DNA of 64,000 nucleotides from Artocarpus heterophyllus (taxonomy: Eukaryota > Streptophyta > Magnoliopsida > Rosales > Moraceae). Below the pieces are notes generated by a model, which was not told the DNA's origin, made no database searches, and worked only from the letters and a program-made list of their open reading frames with translations. The stretch covers positions 23,619,899 to 23,683,898 of the forward strand of contig CM046348.1 of NCBI GenBank assembly GCA_025403435.1. Direction: 5' to 3'. A program made the position numbers and the translations under genes. Shown here one piece after another: positions 26,485 to 39,277 of the stretch; position 1 is the first letter of the stretch, and every line of letters starts with the position of its first letter.

Positions 26485-28460
26485 TGTAACGCCCCTATAT
26501 GGGGGTTAATAGTTTTTAATGAGATAAAATAAAAATAAATAATAAAAGTAAAACCTTAAAGATTAAAATTTGCCCGGGACTTAAATGAAAACTCTCAACT
26601 CAAAAATAAAAATATAAACGACAAATAAACCACAGTTTTAATGTAGCACCTTAAATTTAATAATATAAACTGTTGTCATCATCATTTTAACCCTCAACAC
26701 ATTGTAATACAGTCACAGAAAGTAACAATTGATGCTTACATTATCATGAAGAACATTCTCAACAATTGAAGCAGTCCCAATGTAATATAGCTACATCACT
26801 TCCTCAACTATATTTCTCTTAGCCACCTCACACTTAGTGAGTCCTGAAAAGATATAAATATAAGGGAATGAGCAACACTATGCTCAGTAGAGAAAGCCAT
26901 TACTCACCTTTAGGTTTTTATCATTACCACATTAAAATCTGCATGGTTAGTAAGTTACATCACATTCCAGATTATGAGGTTTATTATGATCACATCTTAT
27001 GGATACCGTAGTTAATCATTACCAAGTGTCATAATTACACATTTATACAAATATTACCAATCATCATTATTCCTAGGTATCCATGTTAAATTGAGTATCA
27101 CTCAACTCATCGAAACCCAAATGGGCGCACTTGATCACCCTATAAACATTCCAAGGGTGTTCCGGTGAGGGGACATCAAGCCCCGAGTCCTCACCAAATC
27201 GATTCCTGTACAGTGTGTTCTGGGACTTTCAACCCAAGGAAGCGTCATCGCCTTCCCCCTATTTTACCTTTTAGGGTATTCATGCCCAAAGACGTAACCG
27301 TCGCCCTCTTCATGTCTCACAATTTCTCTATATTGAATCATTATTAATAGAGTTAGTTTTCCTAACCATGCTTCTCAATTTATAACATGTGTCAATTCAT
27401 TATGTTCCTCGCCGTACAATACAAGACGAGTCCATGTCATAGTTTCATATGTGATACTCATATAATATCAGTTCAACATAGATATAAATATAGTGCGACA
27501 AAACAATCAATTTTAATTCTATAAAAACCTCACAAAAGATGAGTAATAGAATCCCTACCTTTTAAGCTTATCAACAGTCTCTTAATCCTGGAATCAATTA
27601 ACGTTAGCTCCATACTCCCTTGATCCTAAGGCGTGCATAAGGACAATTAAAACTAAAGCACAACATACAACTACATTCATAAAATTTATTTTAATTTAAT
27701 CTTAGAATTTCAAGAAATAACCACTGCCCATAGAGGTATTATAAAGTTTAACAATATAAATTTTCTGTCTAGGGCATATACACTTAGACTTCATACATAT
27801 GCTCCAAAATAGCAACAAACATATACTTAGGTTTAAGAACGTAAATTTGAATAATCCTTTAGTATAAAAGAAAATTTATAAATGAAAGACTAAATTTGTT
27901 CATAAGATTCTAACCTCGGATTATGGTTAGTTGGAAGCTTGAAATGGCTTCAAAACAGGTTCCTTTACTTCGGTATGACTGAAATTCTTGCTCAAATGGA
28001 GGTGATGGTGGCTGATTTTTATGGCTGCCTTGAAGAAGTTCTCTAAGTATTTTGCTTCAGCAAAGAAATGAGAAGAAGAGTGTGGGAACCGTGGAAGAAA
28101 AAGGAAGAAAAGATGAAGTCTTTGAAGAGAAGTGATAGAAACAATTATAGAGGAGACATGTTGAAGCATGTCACGGAGGAAATAAAGAAAATGAGGGTCA
28201 AGAGTAGTTGGAAAAGATATCCTTATGTCTCATCTAAAGACTTTAACACACATAATGCCAATATGACATTTTTGAGATTTATTAGAAGTTCTAAGGCTTT
28301 TTAGTAATCATACTAAATAAATATAGGAGAATTTTAGAAAACTTAAAAATAGATAAAAATAAATATTATAAAATAAATTTAAATGAAGCAATTTTTTTTT
28401 TATACATTAAAAATTAATTTAATTACCTCAATACCCGTTAGGAGAATAACGGGTGTCACA
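26485..28460. mobile_element. Solo LTR, family A, copy 2 (2.0 kb, inverted relative to copy 1)
   Basis: It runs from TGTAACGCCCC to GGGTGTCACA. The flanks GGTTC (26480-26484) and AGTTC (28461-28465) match at four of five bases, fitting a worn 5-bp duplication. The core at 27150-27350 (GGGGACATCAAGCCCCGAG, TTTTACCTTTTAGGGTATTC) is shared with 24330-24520 in reverse and with 62290-62480 in the same sense. No coding domains. Confidence 0.85.
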
Positions 28461-28589
28461 AGTTCAAAAGTCAATGTTGAATTTTTATTTCGAATAAAAA
28501 ATCCACAAAAAGGGAAAGTATGATTTTAGGAAATATTATGAATATTTTCAATTCAATAGTACTTACTCTATACTAATTTTCATATTTTG

Positions 28590-28833
28590 TGTCTGCTCTT
28601 GTGGCCATCTCAATTTTAGGTGGGAGAAAGCCTATTCTTTCTTTAAGTAAGGTCTCGAGTTCAAGTCTTGTGGATAGAGAAGCAGGCGTTGGGAGAGCTT
28701 CCTTGTATGGGTTTGACCCGGCTTGAATCTAGATTACTAAGGTTTACTCCGGCTAGAGTTGAGTGACCTTATGTGTGAGTTCGTGTCTTAAGCGGTGAGT
28801 CTAGATATCAGATAGTTTACACCAAAAAAAAAA
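28590..28833 (+). mobile_element. SINE related to the one at 20679
   Basis: Box B-like GAGTTCAAGTCTTGTG and GGGAGAGCTTCCTTGTATGGG match the layout of the 20679-20875 SINE (GAGTCTTGCGAA, AGAGCTTCCCTGTATAGG), and the end is TTTACACC plus A's. The left boundary and target duplication are not resolved. Confidence 0.6.
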
Positions 28834-29927
28834 GATGTGCACAAACAAACCATACCCAAAAAAATTGTCAGAATTTCATTCTCTTTCTCACTGTCAGCTA
28901 TTTTTCTAGTTCCAGTATTGTTATATAATAATTACACATACCGTAAACAATCAAGCAGGCGACGGTAATTATGTTAATGGAGGATGGTGAATTTGGCATA
29001 TCGTGGGGCTTTCTATGACAATTTTTGAATTGGTGCCAAATTGAATATCTAACCAGACACTACTGTAAACGTTTCTGCATATATACATGGTGGGTTTTTC
29101 TTTGATCAAGCATATGAATAAAATAATTTTATTTATTACATATATAAAGCTTGTTAAGAATTAAACGCTTTAACTTTATATTATTGAGTAACAAAGTCAT
29201 TGAAAAAAAACCAACAAATAACAACATTAAAAATTTATAACAGTTTATTTTCATTTAGGAATTATGTCCACTCTCGACCTATAGTCAAATTATAACGTGA
29301 TAAAAAAAAAGTTTATAAAAAATGTACACCTCTTTAACTTTATGGGTTGTTTCTATTTTCTAATATTTTTATTGAATGCTATAACGACCTGGACAAACAA
29401 CTCTTTTTATGAGGTCGAATCATGTACAGTGTGAGTCAGAGAATTGTGGTGGTTGTTGTGTAACATAAATATCATACAAATTTAAAAATCATCTGTAATT
29501 AAAATTTAAATTTGAGTTAAAAATCATTCGGAGCAAATTACTATTTTAAAGCAGTATTTCCTTTTTTCAGGAACATTCAGAACAGCATTCTTTTTTTTTA
29601 TGGTATTTTTTAAGGGATTTTGTTTGATGATATCTAATAAACAATGCATTTTAAAAAATCATTCTATTTAATAAAAGTTATAACTGATTGTACATATATA
29701 TCTTTTCAATTTTTCTTCATTGTTTCTTGTGTCATCCAATTTGTTTCTGTAAGAATTATCTAATTTCTTTTTACAGCTAACTTAATTATAATATCCAAAG
29801 ATTCACCTAATAGAACACACAAATTTAAACCATTAAATCGCATTAAATTTTTTTAAAAATAATAATTTTATATAAAATCCATTATTGTGTGAATATTTAT
29901 TTTTGATACTATAAAATTCAGGGTCCG
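28834..29927. other. Gene-free AT-rich interval
   Basis: No gene or clear repeat structure is seen beyond poly-A and poly-T runs. Confidence 0.5.
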
Positions 29928-30446
29928 TTTGGTAAATGGATTCGAATTATTGATTTAATTTGAGTTAGTGTGATTTGAGTTAGAATTTGAGTTATTGATT
30001 TGAATTATTATCAAAATTGACGTTTGATGTGCATTTAAATTTTAATCTGAGTATAGAATAAAATTAAAGTTTTTATTTGAAGAGGTAGTAAAAATAGTTT
30101 TTGATTTATCAACAAATATAATAAAATTTTAATGTTAATGATAGTAAAAAAAAATACAATATAGATCTTAATTTATTCATCTCTTCACTAGAAACATAAT
30201 GAAAAAATAATCATCTCAATTGGATATCAAAAGCAAAAGTTATGATTTTTTTTCTTAAATGTACGAAAGAGAATTTGAGTTTTTTCTTAAATGTATGAAA
30301 GAGAATTTTAGTTTTTTCTTAATAGAGAGTCTAAAAACTTGATTCTTGATACTCTAATATTCAAATTTTGAAGGAAACAAACATATACTTAAATTTAAAT
30401 TTAAATATAAAAAATTTAAAAAGTTCTCAACATAATCAGGCCCTCA
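29928..30446. mobile_element. Roughly 500-bp MITE, family B, copy 1
   Basis: It starts GGTCCGTTTGGTAAATGGATTC and ends near CAGGCCC. The interior (GACGTTTGATGTGCATTTAAA, GATTTATCAACAAAT, TTAATGTTAATGAT, CTCAATTGGATATCAAA) aligns with 36228-36706 in the same sense and with 41160-41690 in reverse. No ORF. Confidence 0.7.
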
Positions 30447-31354
30447 ATAACCCCAAAGTCACTCCAAAAATAAACGAAGAGATGATGAGAAGGATTTTTT
30501 ATTTATTTTTCCTTATTTGAGAAAAAGAAGATTGGGAAGATTTGGTCCAAACAAGGATGCAGATAGAGGAAGCATACATTTTCTTCCGAATCAAAATATA
30601 TGTCGTTTCTTTGAGAAATCTCTGACCTCTCACTTTCTGTGTTTTACTGGATAACCACGACCAGATTCCTGGCGGGAACCAAGTATCTAGTGTCAGATCC
30701 CCTCTCCCCCTCCCTCTTTTTACCATTTTACCCTTCCCACCAATCGACCTTCTCTTCCTCCCACAACACGCCTTGAAAGCCAAGCAAATCCCAACAGTTT
30801 CTTTCTTTGTATTATTTTCCAAATTCATTATTTTCCAATAATTTCAAACAAAAAAAAATTAATTAATTTAAAAAAAGAACAACAAAAGCAAGAATCTGGT
30901 GTTTTTCTTGTTTTTGTTTTTGTTTTTGTTTTTTGTTTTTGTATCAATGGCGTTTTGACAATTTCTGAGTTTCTCTGCGTACTTTTCCAGTGTATTTAAG
31001 TTCTCCACTTTCCGCTTCTCTCGTTCTCTCTCCGTTTCTGCCTAGATGTTCGTGTCGTTTGTCCTTGTCCGTTTGATCTCCCGGCGGTCGCTCAATCCTC
31101 GCCGTTGATTTCTCCACCTTCCTCTCACTCTCTTCCACTTTCTCGGCGGAGAGTTTATGAATGAAGTTTGCCGGTGATTGTTTCTTCTTCTTTTCTCTTT
31201 CTCCCGTTACATGGAAAAGACGTTACGAACGAGGTTTTCTCTCTCTTACTCTTTCTGAGTCTGTGTTGTTTGTTTTATAGGAGTTGAATATGCAAATATT
31301 GATGGTCAATTGGGGCTGTGAATGCAGGGATTGCTGCTAAATTGGGCGAATTTG
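30447..31354 (+). promoter_or_regulatory. Upstream region and probable 5' UTR of the membrane-protein gene
   Basis: A pyrimidine-rich, GC-richer stretch (30990-31250) with TCTC/TTCTTC runs precedes the start codon at 31355, typical of a plant leader. The donor and acceptor of a 5' UTR intron may lie near 31160-31330 but are not certain. Confidence 0.4.
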
Positions 31355-34300
31355 ATGGGGAATGGTGATGACCGGCGCTGCGTATTCCCACTCACGAGTT
31401 TGCAAATCGGGTAACGAAGTTAAGACCTTGTGATTAATCATGATTTACAGCCTTAATTTCAATTTTACGCCTTTTTAATTTGAATTTTCTGTTTCGAATT
31501 TAATTAATTATATTGCAATATGGAATTGAGTTGAATTGTGTTAAATTTAAGCCCTTTTTTCGGATGCTAAATTCAGGGTCTTTTTTTAAGCTTCAATTTG
31601 TGGTTACATTTGAAAGGAGAGCAAAACTAGAACAAAATTCTTTTCTAATTTGTTACTGTTTTCTGCTTTGGTCGTCAATCTATGTCTTCTGCATTTCAAA
31701 CTAATGCCGGCTCTGAGAAACGTCAAATTGTTAATTCCTTGAATGTTTGATGTCAATAGTTTTTTTTTCTGGTACAAACTAGCTACGTGTTTTCCTTTGT
31801 TTTTTGGCACGTTTGTTCGAATAATTTATTTCTGTGCTACGTATGATTGCAGAGACTTGCAGTCTTACCTTTCTGATCTTAGCCTCTTTGTGGCCCTTGA
31901 AAGTAACAAGCTTTATATCTTGGTTGACAACCGGCCATGGTTGAGAGACCGAGGTTCACGTCGAGCGCACTTGTGGCAATTTATGGTTACCAAGGTTGGT
32001 ATAAGAATATTGATTTTATTGATATGATTTTTTTTTAAGGGAAGAATGCAACTGAATTCTGTTCAATTTTTAGTCAAGGTTATCTCCTTTTGCAAACAAA
32101 GCACGGAGGGAGAAAAACGGGGGCAAAGAGGCTTCATCCAGATCCAATGTTGGCACGCCGAAGAAATTTGCGAGATGGTTCCACTTGATTGATGCGGCAA
32201 CATTTTCTCAGAAGAGGGTTTTGTTGCCTGTGAAGAAAGGGCGCAATTCTTCACTGTTAAGCAGTGAGCTGCATAGGACCTTATACGGTTTCATTGTATT
32301 TGAAGTTGCATGGAGCAATGTTCGAGGCATCAACTATTTGAATGAGCTTCAGGTACTACCCTCTTCTACATACTTGGTATTCTGTTAGTAGAGGTCTTTA
32401 TAGTGTTACATTATTTGGGTTTATCTTGCAGACTGATACATCTCTGGCTATAGAGGGTAAGTTCATGCAAAGATGGGAATTTGATAGTATAGATCAAGCA
32501 GCTAGCTATATATCGTCATGGTTTCGAGGAACAGACTCGGAGAAACTGTTGTTGAAGGAGTATCTTGATTCTGCCTTAGGTAATTTTTATTTCTTTGTCT
32601 GGTTCCTTGCTATTTTTGTGCGAGGAATTAAAAAATCTCTAATTACAGGCACCTCGACATTTCATGTGGAAATTAACTTAGAGATGCGTTGGTAGTCATA
32701 TAGCAACTATTATAGTACAATTGCTTTCAAAAGCCTTCAAATGCCTTGCATCGCATATATATCTTTCTAATCTAGCTTTTTATTTTTTATTTTTTGGCGG
32801 ATGCATATAAGCAGCATCTGACACTGAGCTTTTGTTTTTGTGTATTCTTAGGAATTCATAATATATGATCGTTTTATATTTTCTCTGAGCTGATCCATCG
32901 AAAATTCTGATTCTTTCTTTGGAATTTATAGTACACTCTGTTTCCGTTACTAGCTTATTCATCTCTTTTTCTTATTTTTCTTCATTTAATAACTGGGTTA
33001 CTTATCTCGAGTAGTCACATAAGTTGATATATGATCTCCCATTTTTGGCAAGTAATCTTATTTTTGGTAATGTGTAATTCTACCATCAGAATAGATGTTC
33101 TGCCATATATAGTTGTGGATGGAGCTGCAGTCTTTTGCTAAAAGTATAATTGAAAGAGCATACGCTGACAATTATATTGACGCTTTCAGGAGAGGCCTTC
33201 TATGATGCTGAAGAACATTTACCAGAAACTATATCTGATGATAATGCTGAAAATATCTGCAACAATAGGTCATCTGTTGAGGACAATTCTCTTTGCCTGA
33301 GGGGTGAGTTTACTACATCATATATCACTGATGACGATGAAAATTTTCAACAAACACCAGCACCTCCTACTAAAAGGAGGAAAGTAATACATTCCCGTTG
33401 TACAAGACTAGAAGCAGGTATGTGCTGTGAGGAAAAAGGGAACTCCAAGATCTATCCCAGCAATTGTGAAAATGCAGTAGAACCTACCCAGTACAGAGAT
33501 GTTTTAATTTTGTTCAGGTTCAATGACCATGATCTTCCATTTACACTAAAAAAAATAGTGATATCTGATTTGAGGTTACTTACTTTACTAGAGGCCGGGC
33601 TTCCATCGTGGGTTATCTTCCTTCAGTCATATCCAGTGTTTTGCCATCTTTATCGACCATGGATGTGCCCATTGGCAAGAGCTTTATATGTGCTTATTTC
33701 AGTTGTTACGGTTCTTATAGGATTTTATGATCTGTACAAAAATGTCCCAGTTCTCAAGGCAACTGCATCTCATTTGTTTGGGCCTCTTTTTGATTGGATT
33801 GAGACATGGGAGATGATAACACGGATAAAATACTTGGGAACCATGCTATTTCTACAAAACTTTCAGAAGGCTGTTAAATGGTTTCTTGCAATTAAGAGCA
33901 CCGCTAGATCATTCCTTTCATTTCTCACTCAACCATTTGCGGAACCGATAGTGGAAGCTTTCGAGGTTCTGTTTCCAGTGTGGAATGTGTTGATTGAATT
34001 AGTAGAAAAATTGTTTTCAATTATTTGGCTTCTAATCGGGTCTTGTTGTGGTCTTGTTGGGAACCTGGTAGAGATTATAGTGTCCCCAATTTGGTTTGTT
34101 GTTTCACTCATCTGGAACATTGGTAGGTCATCATCTGTTTTCATTCCTTTTTTTTTATTTGTTACTGATGTGTTTTTGAATCTTTACATTACAGGGTTAA
34201 TTGCAAATTTTGTGATTTTGATATGCAGCAACCACAATTTTGTATCCCATATTTTGGGTCATTTGGGAATTACTCTATGCCCCAATTCGCATAGTTTTGG

Positions 34301-35835
34301 CACTCACCAATCTCGTAGCTCTGGCTTGCACTTCTATATATGAGATTATTGGAGATATGTGGGACGTTGTTAGTGGCATCTTTCGGCTTGTGTCTGCTTC
34401 TGAGGCAACAGTGATCACATATGAAGTTTCAATGTGGCGATCACTTTGGAACGTCCTTTTTTCTCAGGTTTGTCAGAAACTGTATATTCGTCTCTCTCGC
34501 TGTATGATGTAGTTTAATAAATTTATTAATTGCCATTGTGTTCGTATATCCAGGTTTTTCGTGCCCTCAGGAGTATATTAAATGGTTTTGTTGCCTTTTT
34601 CACAGCCTGCAACAGACATCGCCTTAGGTATGCTTACTTTGTAACTGCAAAACTACTTATCTTTATATATCGACTTTGAGTCTCTAGCTTGTGATGTATG
34701 TTTAGTTTTGTGGAGTTTTAAAACATTATTGATTATTTGTTTGATACAATTCGTGTCGTGGCAACGATGGTTTTAGCTTTAAATGAACAAATTTGAAGCT
34801 GCAAGTACAAGTAATGTACTCGGCGCCTACTCCAGCATTATTTGTTTTAAGTTGTTTGTGGACACCCCTGATTCTTAATATGAAATATTTGATAGGACTG
34901 TAGGACCTCCATAAACTTTTATTCATGCCCATGGTTGCATCTTGTAAAATGATTTTTGTCATGATTATGCCTGCTGTCTTGCAATCATAAGCAACTGTTT
35001 TGATGTTTAGATTCTTAACCTTCTAAACTTGTTTTTGGAACCTTGATTAACCTACCCTTTTTTTCCCATGCAATGGTATGCAGCATTTATAATCACTTCC
35101 TGGAATTTATTCAAAGATTGTTTGGTCGAACTCCGAGATCAAGGCATGAAGATTCTTGGTTGAGTAGACCAAAAAGGGAGAGACAGAATTTGGTTAGTAC
35201 GCTTTTCAATTTGTGCCTCCTAGCTTTTTATACATTAAGATTTTAGCGCTCAAAAAACAGTAGCCTTAAGCCACAGTTACACCAGATGCACAAAACCACA
35301 TGTCGGTTTTCAAGATTATAAGTCTCTTTAGGGTAGTTCGTTGCTACTAATAGTTGAAGTGTCTGGCTCTTTGCCTGATGACCCGGCCTCCCTGATTGAG
35401 TAGAGGAAACATTTAAGCCGAATTTATCATTTTTTTTCCTCCCTTGTTTAGTGTTTCAAAGAATTACTTTTAATTACACAATTACATACAAATAGAAAGC
35501 ATAGAAGAAAAGTTCAAAAACAAGTTCATTTTTGTACGAGGCAACGAAACTTCTGTGGGGTTGTAGGGTATCAATAAACTGTTTCTTTGTCATCAATTTC
35601 AAGTTTAATTCATTCATTTATTTGCTTGTCTTTTTTCTTCTCCTTCGGTTGCGTACGATTCTCGGGATGATATTTTATTCTGTTCCTCTTCTGTAACATA
35701 CTGCCAACATAGGTTCATGCTTTTCATTCTTGATCTTTGGATTCAGTGAGATGCATATGTTCTCAATCAACATTTTCTCGTGTCTTATTTTTTGCTGTGC
35801 AGTCAGATGTAAGGAGGAAACTTCACATGAATTAG
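31355..35835 (+). CDS. Conserved plant multi-pass membrane protein of unknown function
   Basis: Nine exons join in frame to 670 residues: 31355-31410, 31853-31994, 32074-32352, 32432-32579, 33190-34122, 34229-34467, 34554-34627, 35084-35192 and 35803-35835. All introns are GT-AG. The N-terminal part (1-208) is soluble, with LQSYLSDLSLFVALESNKLYILVDNRPWL and many basic residues. Next is an acidic, low-complexity linker with a basic TKRRK patch (about 269-273). A hydrophobic helix lies at about 369-389 (ARALYVLISVVTVLIGFYDLY). A long aromatic and hydrophobic region at about 470-556, rich in W/I/L/V, probably forms two to four membrane passes. The basic C-terminal tail ends RRKLHMN. It has the look of a widely conserved single-copy plant gene, but I recognise no named family or enzymatic motif. 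Confidence 0.85.
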
Positions 35836-36227
35836 ATTTCCGGAACACCTCATAGCTAACCACATCAGAAGGCACTTCTCAATTAGGAGCGCCAATAAGG
35901 AACAGGGTAATGCGGGTCTTCCACTCATACGGCAAGTACGTAATGTCATAGCAGTTGGACGAAGCTTCATTCTTTTAATTCTTTTATGTCCCTTTTTCCT
36001 TTCGTTAATTTGACAAAACAATAAATCTCTCGGTTCCACAATGTGTATTCAAGGGCTCCAGATACTTATTTTCTATTTTACCTGGATGTGCATCTCCAGA
36101 AATGTAAATAAAAGTGTGTATAATGAGCAAGCCTATATAACGTGTATTTAATTTTAGTGGCAATAATTATCACGATTTTTTTTTTTTTGGGTCAATTTCT
36201 GTCTGGGATTTCAAGGATGCCAATTAA
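35836..36227. other. 3' flank of the membrane-protein gene
   Basis: Probably 3' UTR and spacer. Nothing else is seen. Confidence 0.4.
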
Positions 36228-36706
36228 TGGAAGCAAAGTATATGAATTCAAACTGTGTTGATTTTGGATTATTTTAGTTTGAATTGTATGATTTAAATTG
36301 CTATCTAAATTAATGTTTAAATATGCATTTAAAGTTTTAATATGAAAAGAGAACAACATTGGAATTTGTTCTTAGATAAATAATAGAAAAAGTTTTTAAT
36401 TTATTAACAAATTTTACAAATTCTTAATGTTATTGATATTATAAAATATGCGATATAAAACTTGAGTTATTTCTCAATTCATTAAAAGCATAATAAAAAG
36501 AAGAATTTTTTCAATTGGATATGAAATATAAAAGTTTGTGTTTTTTTTTTTCCACAAACAAAGGAGAATATGCGTTTTGGGAGTAAATTTTTAAAAATTT
36601 GAATTCAAAAAATTCATTTGATTTAAGGAAACAAATATACAGCCAAGGGATTCTTTTGAACTCAAAAGTCTTAAACGCTAACTCTATATGCCAAACAAAC
36701 AGGCCT
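36228..36706. mobile_element. Roughly 500-bp MITE, family B, copy 2
   Basis: It is similar in sense and sequence to 29928-30446 (AATGTTTAAATATGCATTTAAA, TTTTTAATTTATTAACAAAT, TTCAATTGGATATGAAA) and ends CCAAACAAACAGGCCT. It lies between the convergent membrane-protein and SUMO genes. Confidence 0.65.
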
Positions 36707-37246
36707 AAATGTTTTGCAATAAGCGTTTGACAGTCTTGGTTTCCACCGAGACTTTTGGTATATATAATGATGAAGTAAGCCACAGCAGTTTGAACCAATA
36801 TTCCCCAACCCCCTATAAGTGTTGTCAATTTGGAAATTGCATCACATGAATTTAACCTCTTCTCTGGGGTAGAGAAAAATTTAAAAAATGGGGACATTTA
36901 CTGCTCAACGAGTCAATCGATTTGCAATTTTGGAAACACAAACCCTGAAAAGATGTAATGCCATACATATACTATTCATCCGATTAACATACCACGAAAT
37001 GACCAAATTGCAGCATTTCAGGAACTGCGCTAATCAAAGGCAGAAAAGGCTAATAATACTAGAAACACTTTTTAAGCTTAACCGTTAATTTCATAATCCT
37101 ACGCCCACGTCAATTCAACAGCATAACAAAAGATAACTAGGTCTCAAGAAAAAAAGGAAAAGAACTTTAATACTCCAACCCTTCATACTGAAGTCACGCA
37201 AGGTACTTCACTATACATAGCACTGCAAAAGCTAAATGGCAGATGA

Positions 37247-39277
37247 TTATATCGGCGAGGCACCTCCAGTTTGGTGTAACATAGCATCGATCTCATCACC
37301 ATCCTCCATTTCTAGCTGCAACATGCAAAAGAAAGACATCAGTAATTTCAAGCTAAGTGAAAAATGCATTCATGAGGGTCTAAATATATACATATATAGC
37401 TATATAGAGAGAGAGACCTCCTCTGGAGTCTGCTCTGCGCGAAGGCGGCGACCATCAAACAAGAATGCAATTGAGTTCAACTCCACAGATTGCCTATCAC
37501 AATACGCGTTCATGAGCTTCTTCAATTGAGTGCTTCTCTTGATCCTGAAAAACACTTCATTCCCGTCCTACAATCAACAGCATAATCGTCAGGCCTTACG
37601 ATTTTTGTTTTTCAATCCTCAATAAGAAAAACCGGCCATTGAAAACATAAGGTGTGTCACCGTATATCACAACAGGAAGAATGGAAAACTTCAAACAAAT
37701 TATCCTCAAATTAAAACACATAGGAACCCATAGATTACACCACAGGAAAAAGAGTGTTAACAAAAGCGTCATTTGCAAAAAGTCCTCAAATCAGCACTAG
37801 GGCACAATACAAGAGAGCAGTATGCACAACTATAAGTTCATAAAACATTGTCTGTCACACAATTTTCTTCACATGCGCATACAGAAACATAAATGCCCAT
37901 GTTGTGGATAAAAGAAAACAAAGCCAAGAAGCAGTCAGTCATATTACACTTGGAATAAAACATATAATAAGACTAGACAAACAACCATCCCAAGAAGGAA
38001 TAATTCAAACAAGGACACTCCAAACCAACTGTATACAAAGTAAAAGAAATAAAAGATGTGAACACCATAAAAAACTCCACTAATCTCTTTCTCCTCCTAT
38101 TTCCTCATTCACCAAACCAAATGAATAAAGAATAATTAAAACACGGTGTCACGCCAAGAGCCACCTGGCCCCAAATGAAAACCATCTGATTAATTCTTAA
38201 ATCATAAATTTTGTAGGCGCTCATAAATACAGGAAGATAGAAACAGATGACAGCTCGTTTTTTATGGTAAAAAAACATATACGTAATCTAAAAGTCTAGC
38301 AACAGTCTTAAGATTCACTAACAAAAGAGAACACAAACTAAAACTAGGGCAAAGTCATCTCTCTCAAGTGACATAACCAGGCCGTTAAGAAACCTTTAAA
38401 AGCCCATTATACAATTATAGTCATTTCTTTTGCTGATATTATTACCAATATTGGCTATAAGGTCTATCAGGTCATTCATAGCATTACCATACCCTCCCTA
38501 CTCATTGCGGGTTGGTTATTTGTCAGCACGGGTTTAGCTTACGATGTATATGGAAGGCCACGTCCAAAAGAGTATTTTACAGAGAGCTGATAAGAAATTC
38601 CATTGATAACCGGCCGTTCTGATCCTTTAGAACAACTCCTTGAATTTAATAGATCTTTTTATAAGGTCCCAAATTTGGAGAGTGAATACAAACAAAAAAC
38701 GAAAAATCAAACCTACAAAATTCTGAAAGAAACGTACCGAAAACGCCTAAAACACACAAAATTACCCATTTGCTATACAAAAAATAGATGTTTACACGAG
38801 AGAACTGGCTCCTACTATGGTAAATAGACTTTACATAAACAAAAACAAACAAATAAATATATACATAATCTAAATTCCAACACATTGGAAAATTTTTCTA
38901 CAGACAAAACGAAAGGACCGAAGGACAAGCGAATAATTCCAAAAGCAACACCTAACAAATAGTCAGACATAAAAAGATATATAAATTAAAGTACGCAAAA
39001 CGAAATGAGACTTTCACGTATCACACTTAATACACCTGATTTTCTCAGGAAACAAACAGCGGCTAAACCAAATTGAAGGCGCAAAATCCAACCGTCAACA
39101 CCACTAACCCCATTAATTATTTCGATTATTCCAAAAAAATACATATATTAACATCAAATTCCAACACAGAGAGAAATAGAGAGAAAAGAAAACCTGGCCT
39201 TTGACTTTGAGGTTGATATGTGCCTGATCGTTAGGCTTCTTATCCTCCTCTGTCTGCTGATTTGTGACACCCGACAT
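37247..39277 (-). CDS. SUMO1: Small ubiquitin-related modifier (SUMO1/2 type)
   Basis: Three minus-strand exons (39194-39277, 37418-37567, 37247-37315) join in frame to 100 residues. The flexible N-terminus [17 protein letters not shown] leads into the beta-grasp fold ([20 protein letters not shown], then [22 protein letters not shown] and [17 protein letters not shown]). The di-glycine QTGG is followed by four residues (ASPI) that a SUMO protease of the ULP/ESD4 type must remove before conjugation through E1 (SAE1/2) and E2 (SCE1). The product modifies lysines of nuclear proteins, notably under heat and oxidative stress. The three-exon structure and length match Arabidopsis SUMO1/2. Intron 1 (1.6 kb) contains a plastid-derived psbE relic. 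The gene is tail-to-tail with the membrane-protein gene. Confidence 0.97.
38429..38664 (+). pseudogene. psbE: Plastid psbE copy (nuclear plastid DNA) inside SUMO intron 1
   Basis: On the strand opposite SUMO, one frame from 38429 reads [10 protein letters not shown], then [39 protein letters not shown], two stops, and [20 protein letters not shown]. This is the body of cytochrome b559 alpha (PsbE), including the haem-ligand His in VIHS. The two stops replace Arg-Gln of the normal protein and are each explained by a single C-to-T change (CGA to TGA, CAA to TAA). The first roughly ten codons are not recognisable. It is a dead nuclear transfer of plastid DNA. Confidence 0.88.

Noticed and set aside
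26485..28460. Protein-coding retroelement on the minus strand
   Set aside because: No gag, protease, integrase or reverse transcriptase motifs in any frame; the ends and duplications fit a solo LTR.
36511..36897. Minus-strand open frame downstream of the membrane-protein gene
   Set aside because: It overlaps MITE family B copy 2 and has no protein resemblance.
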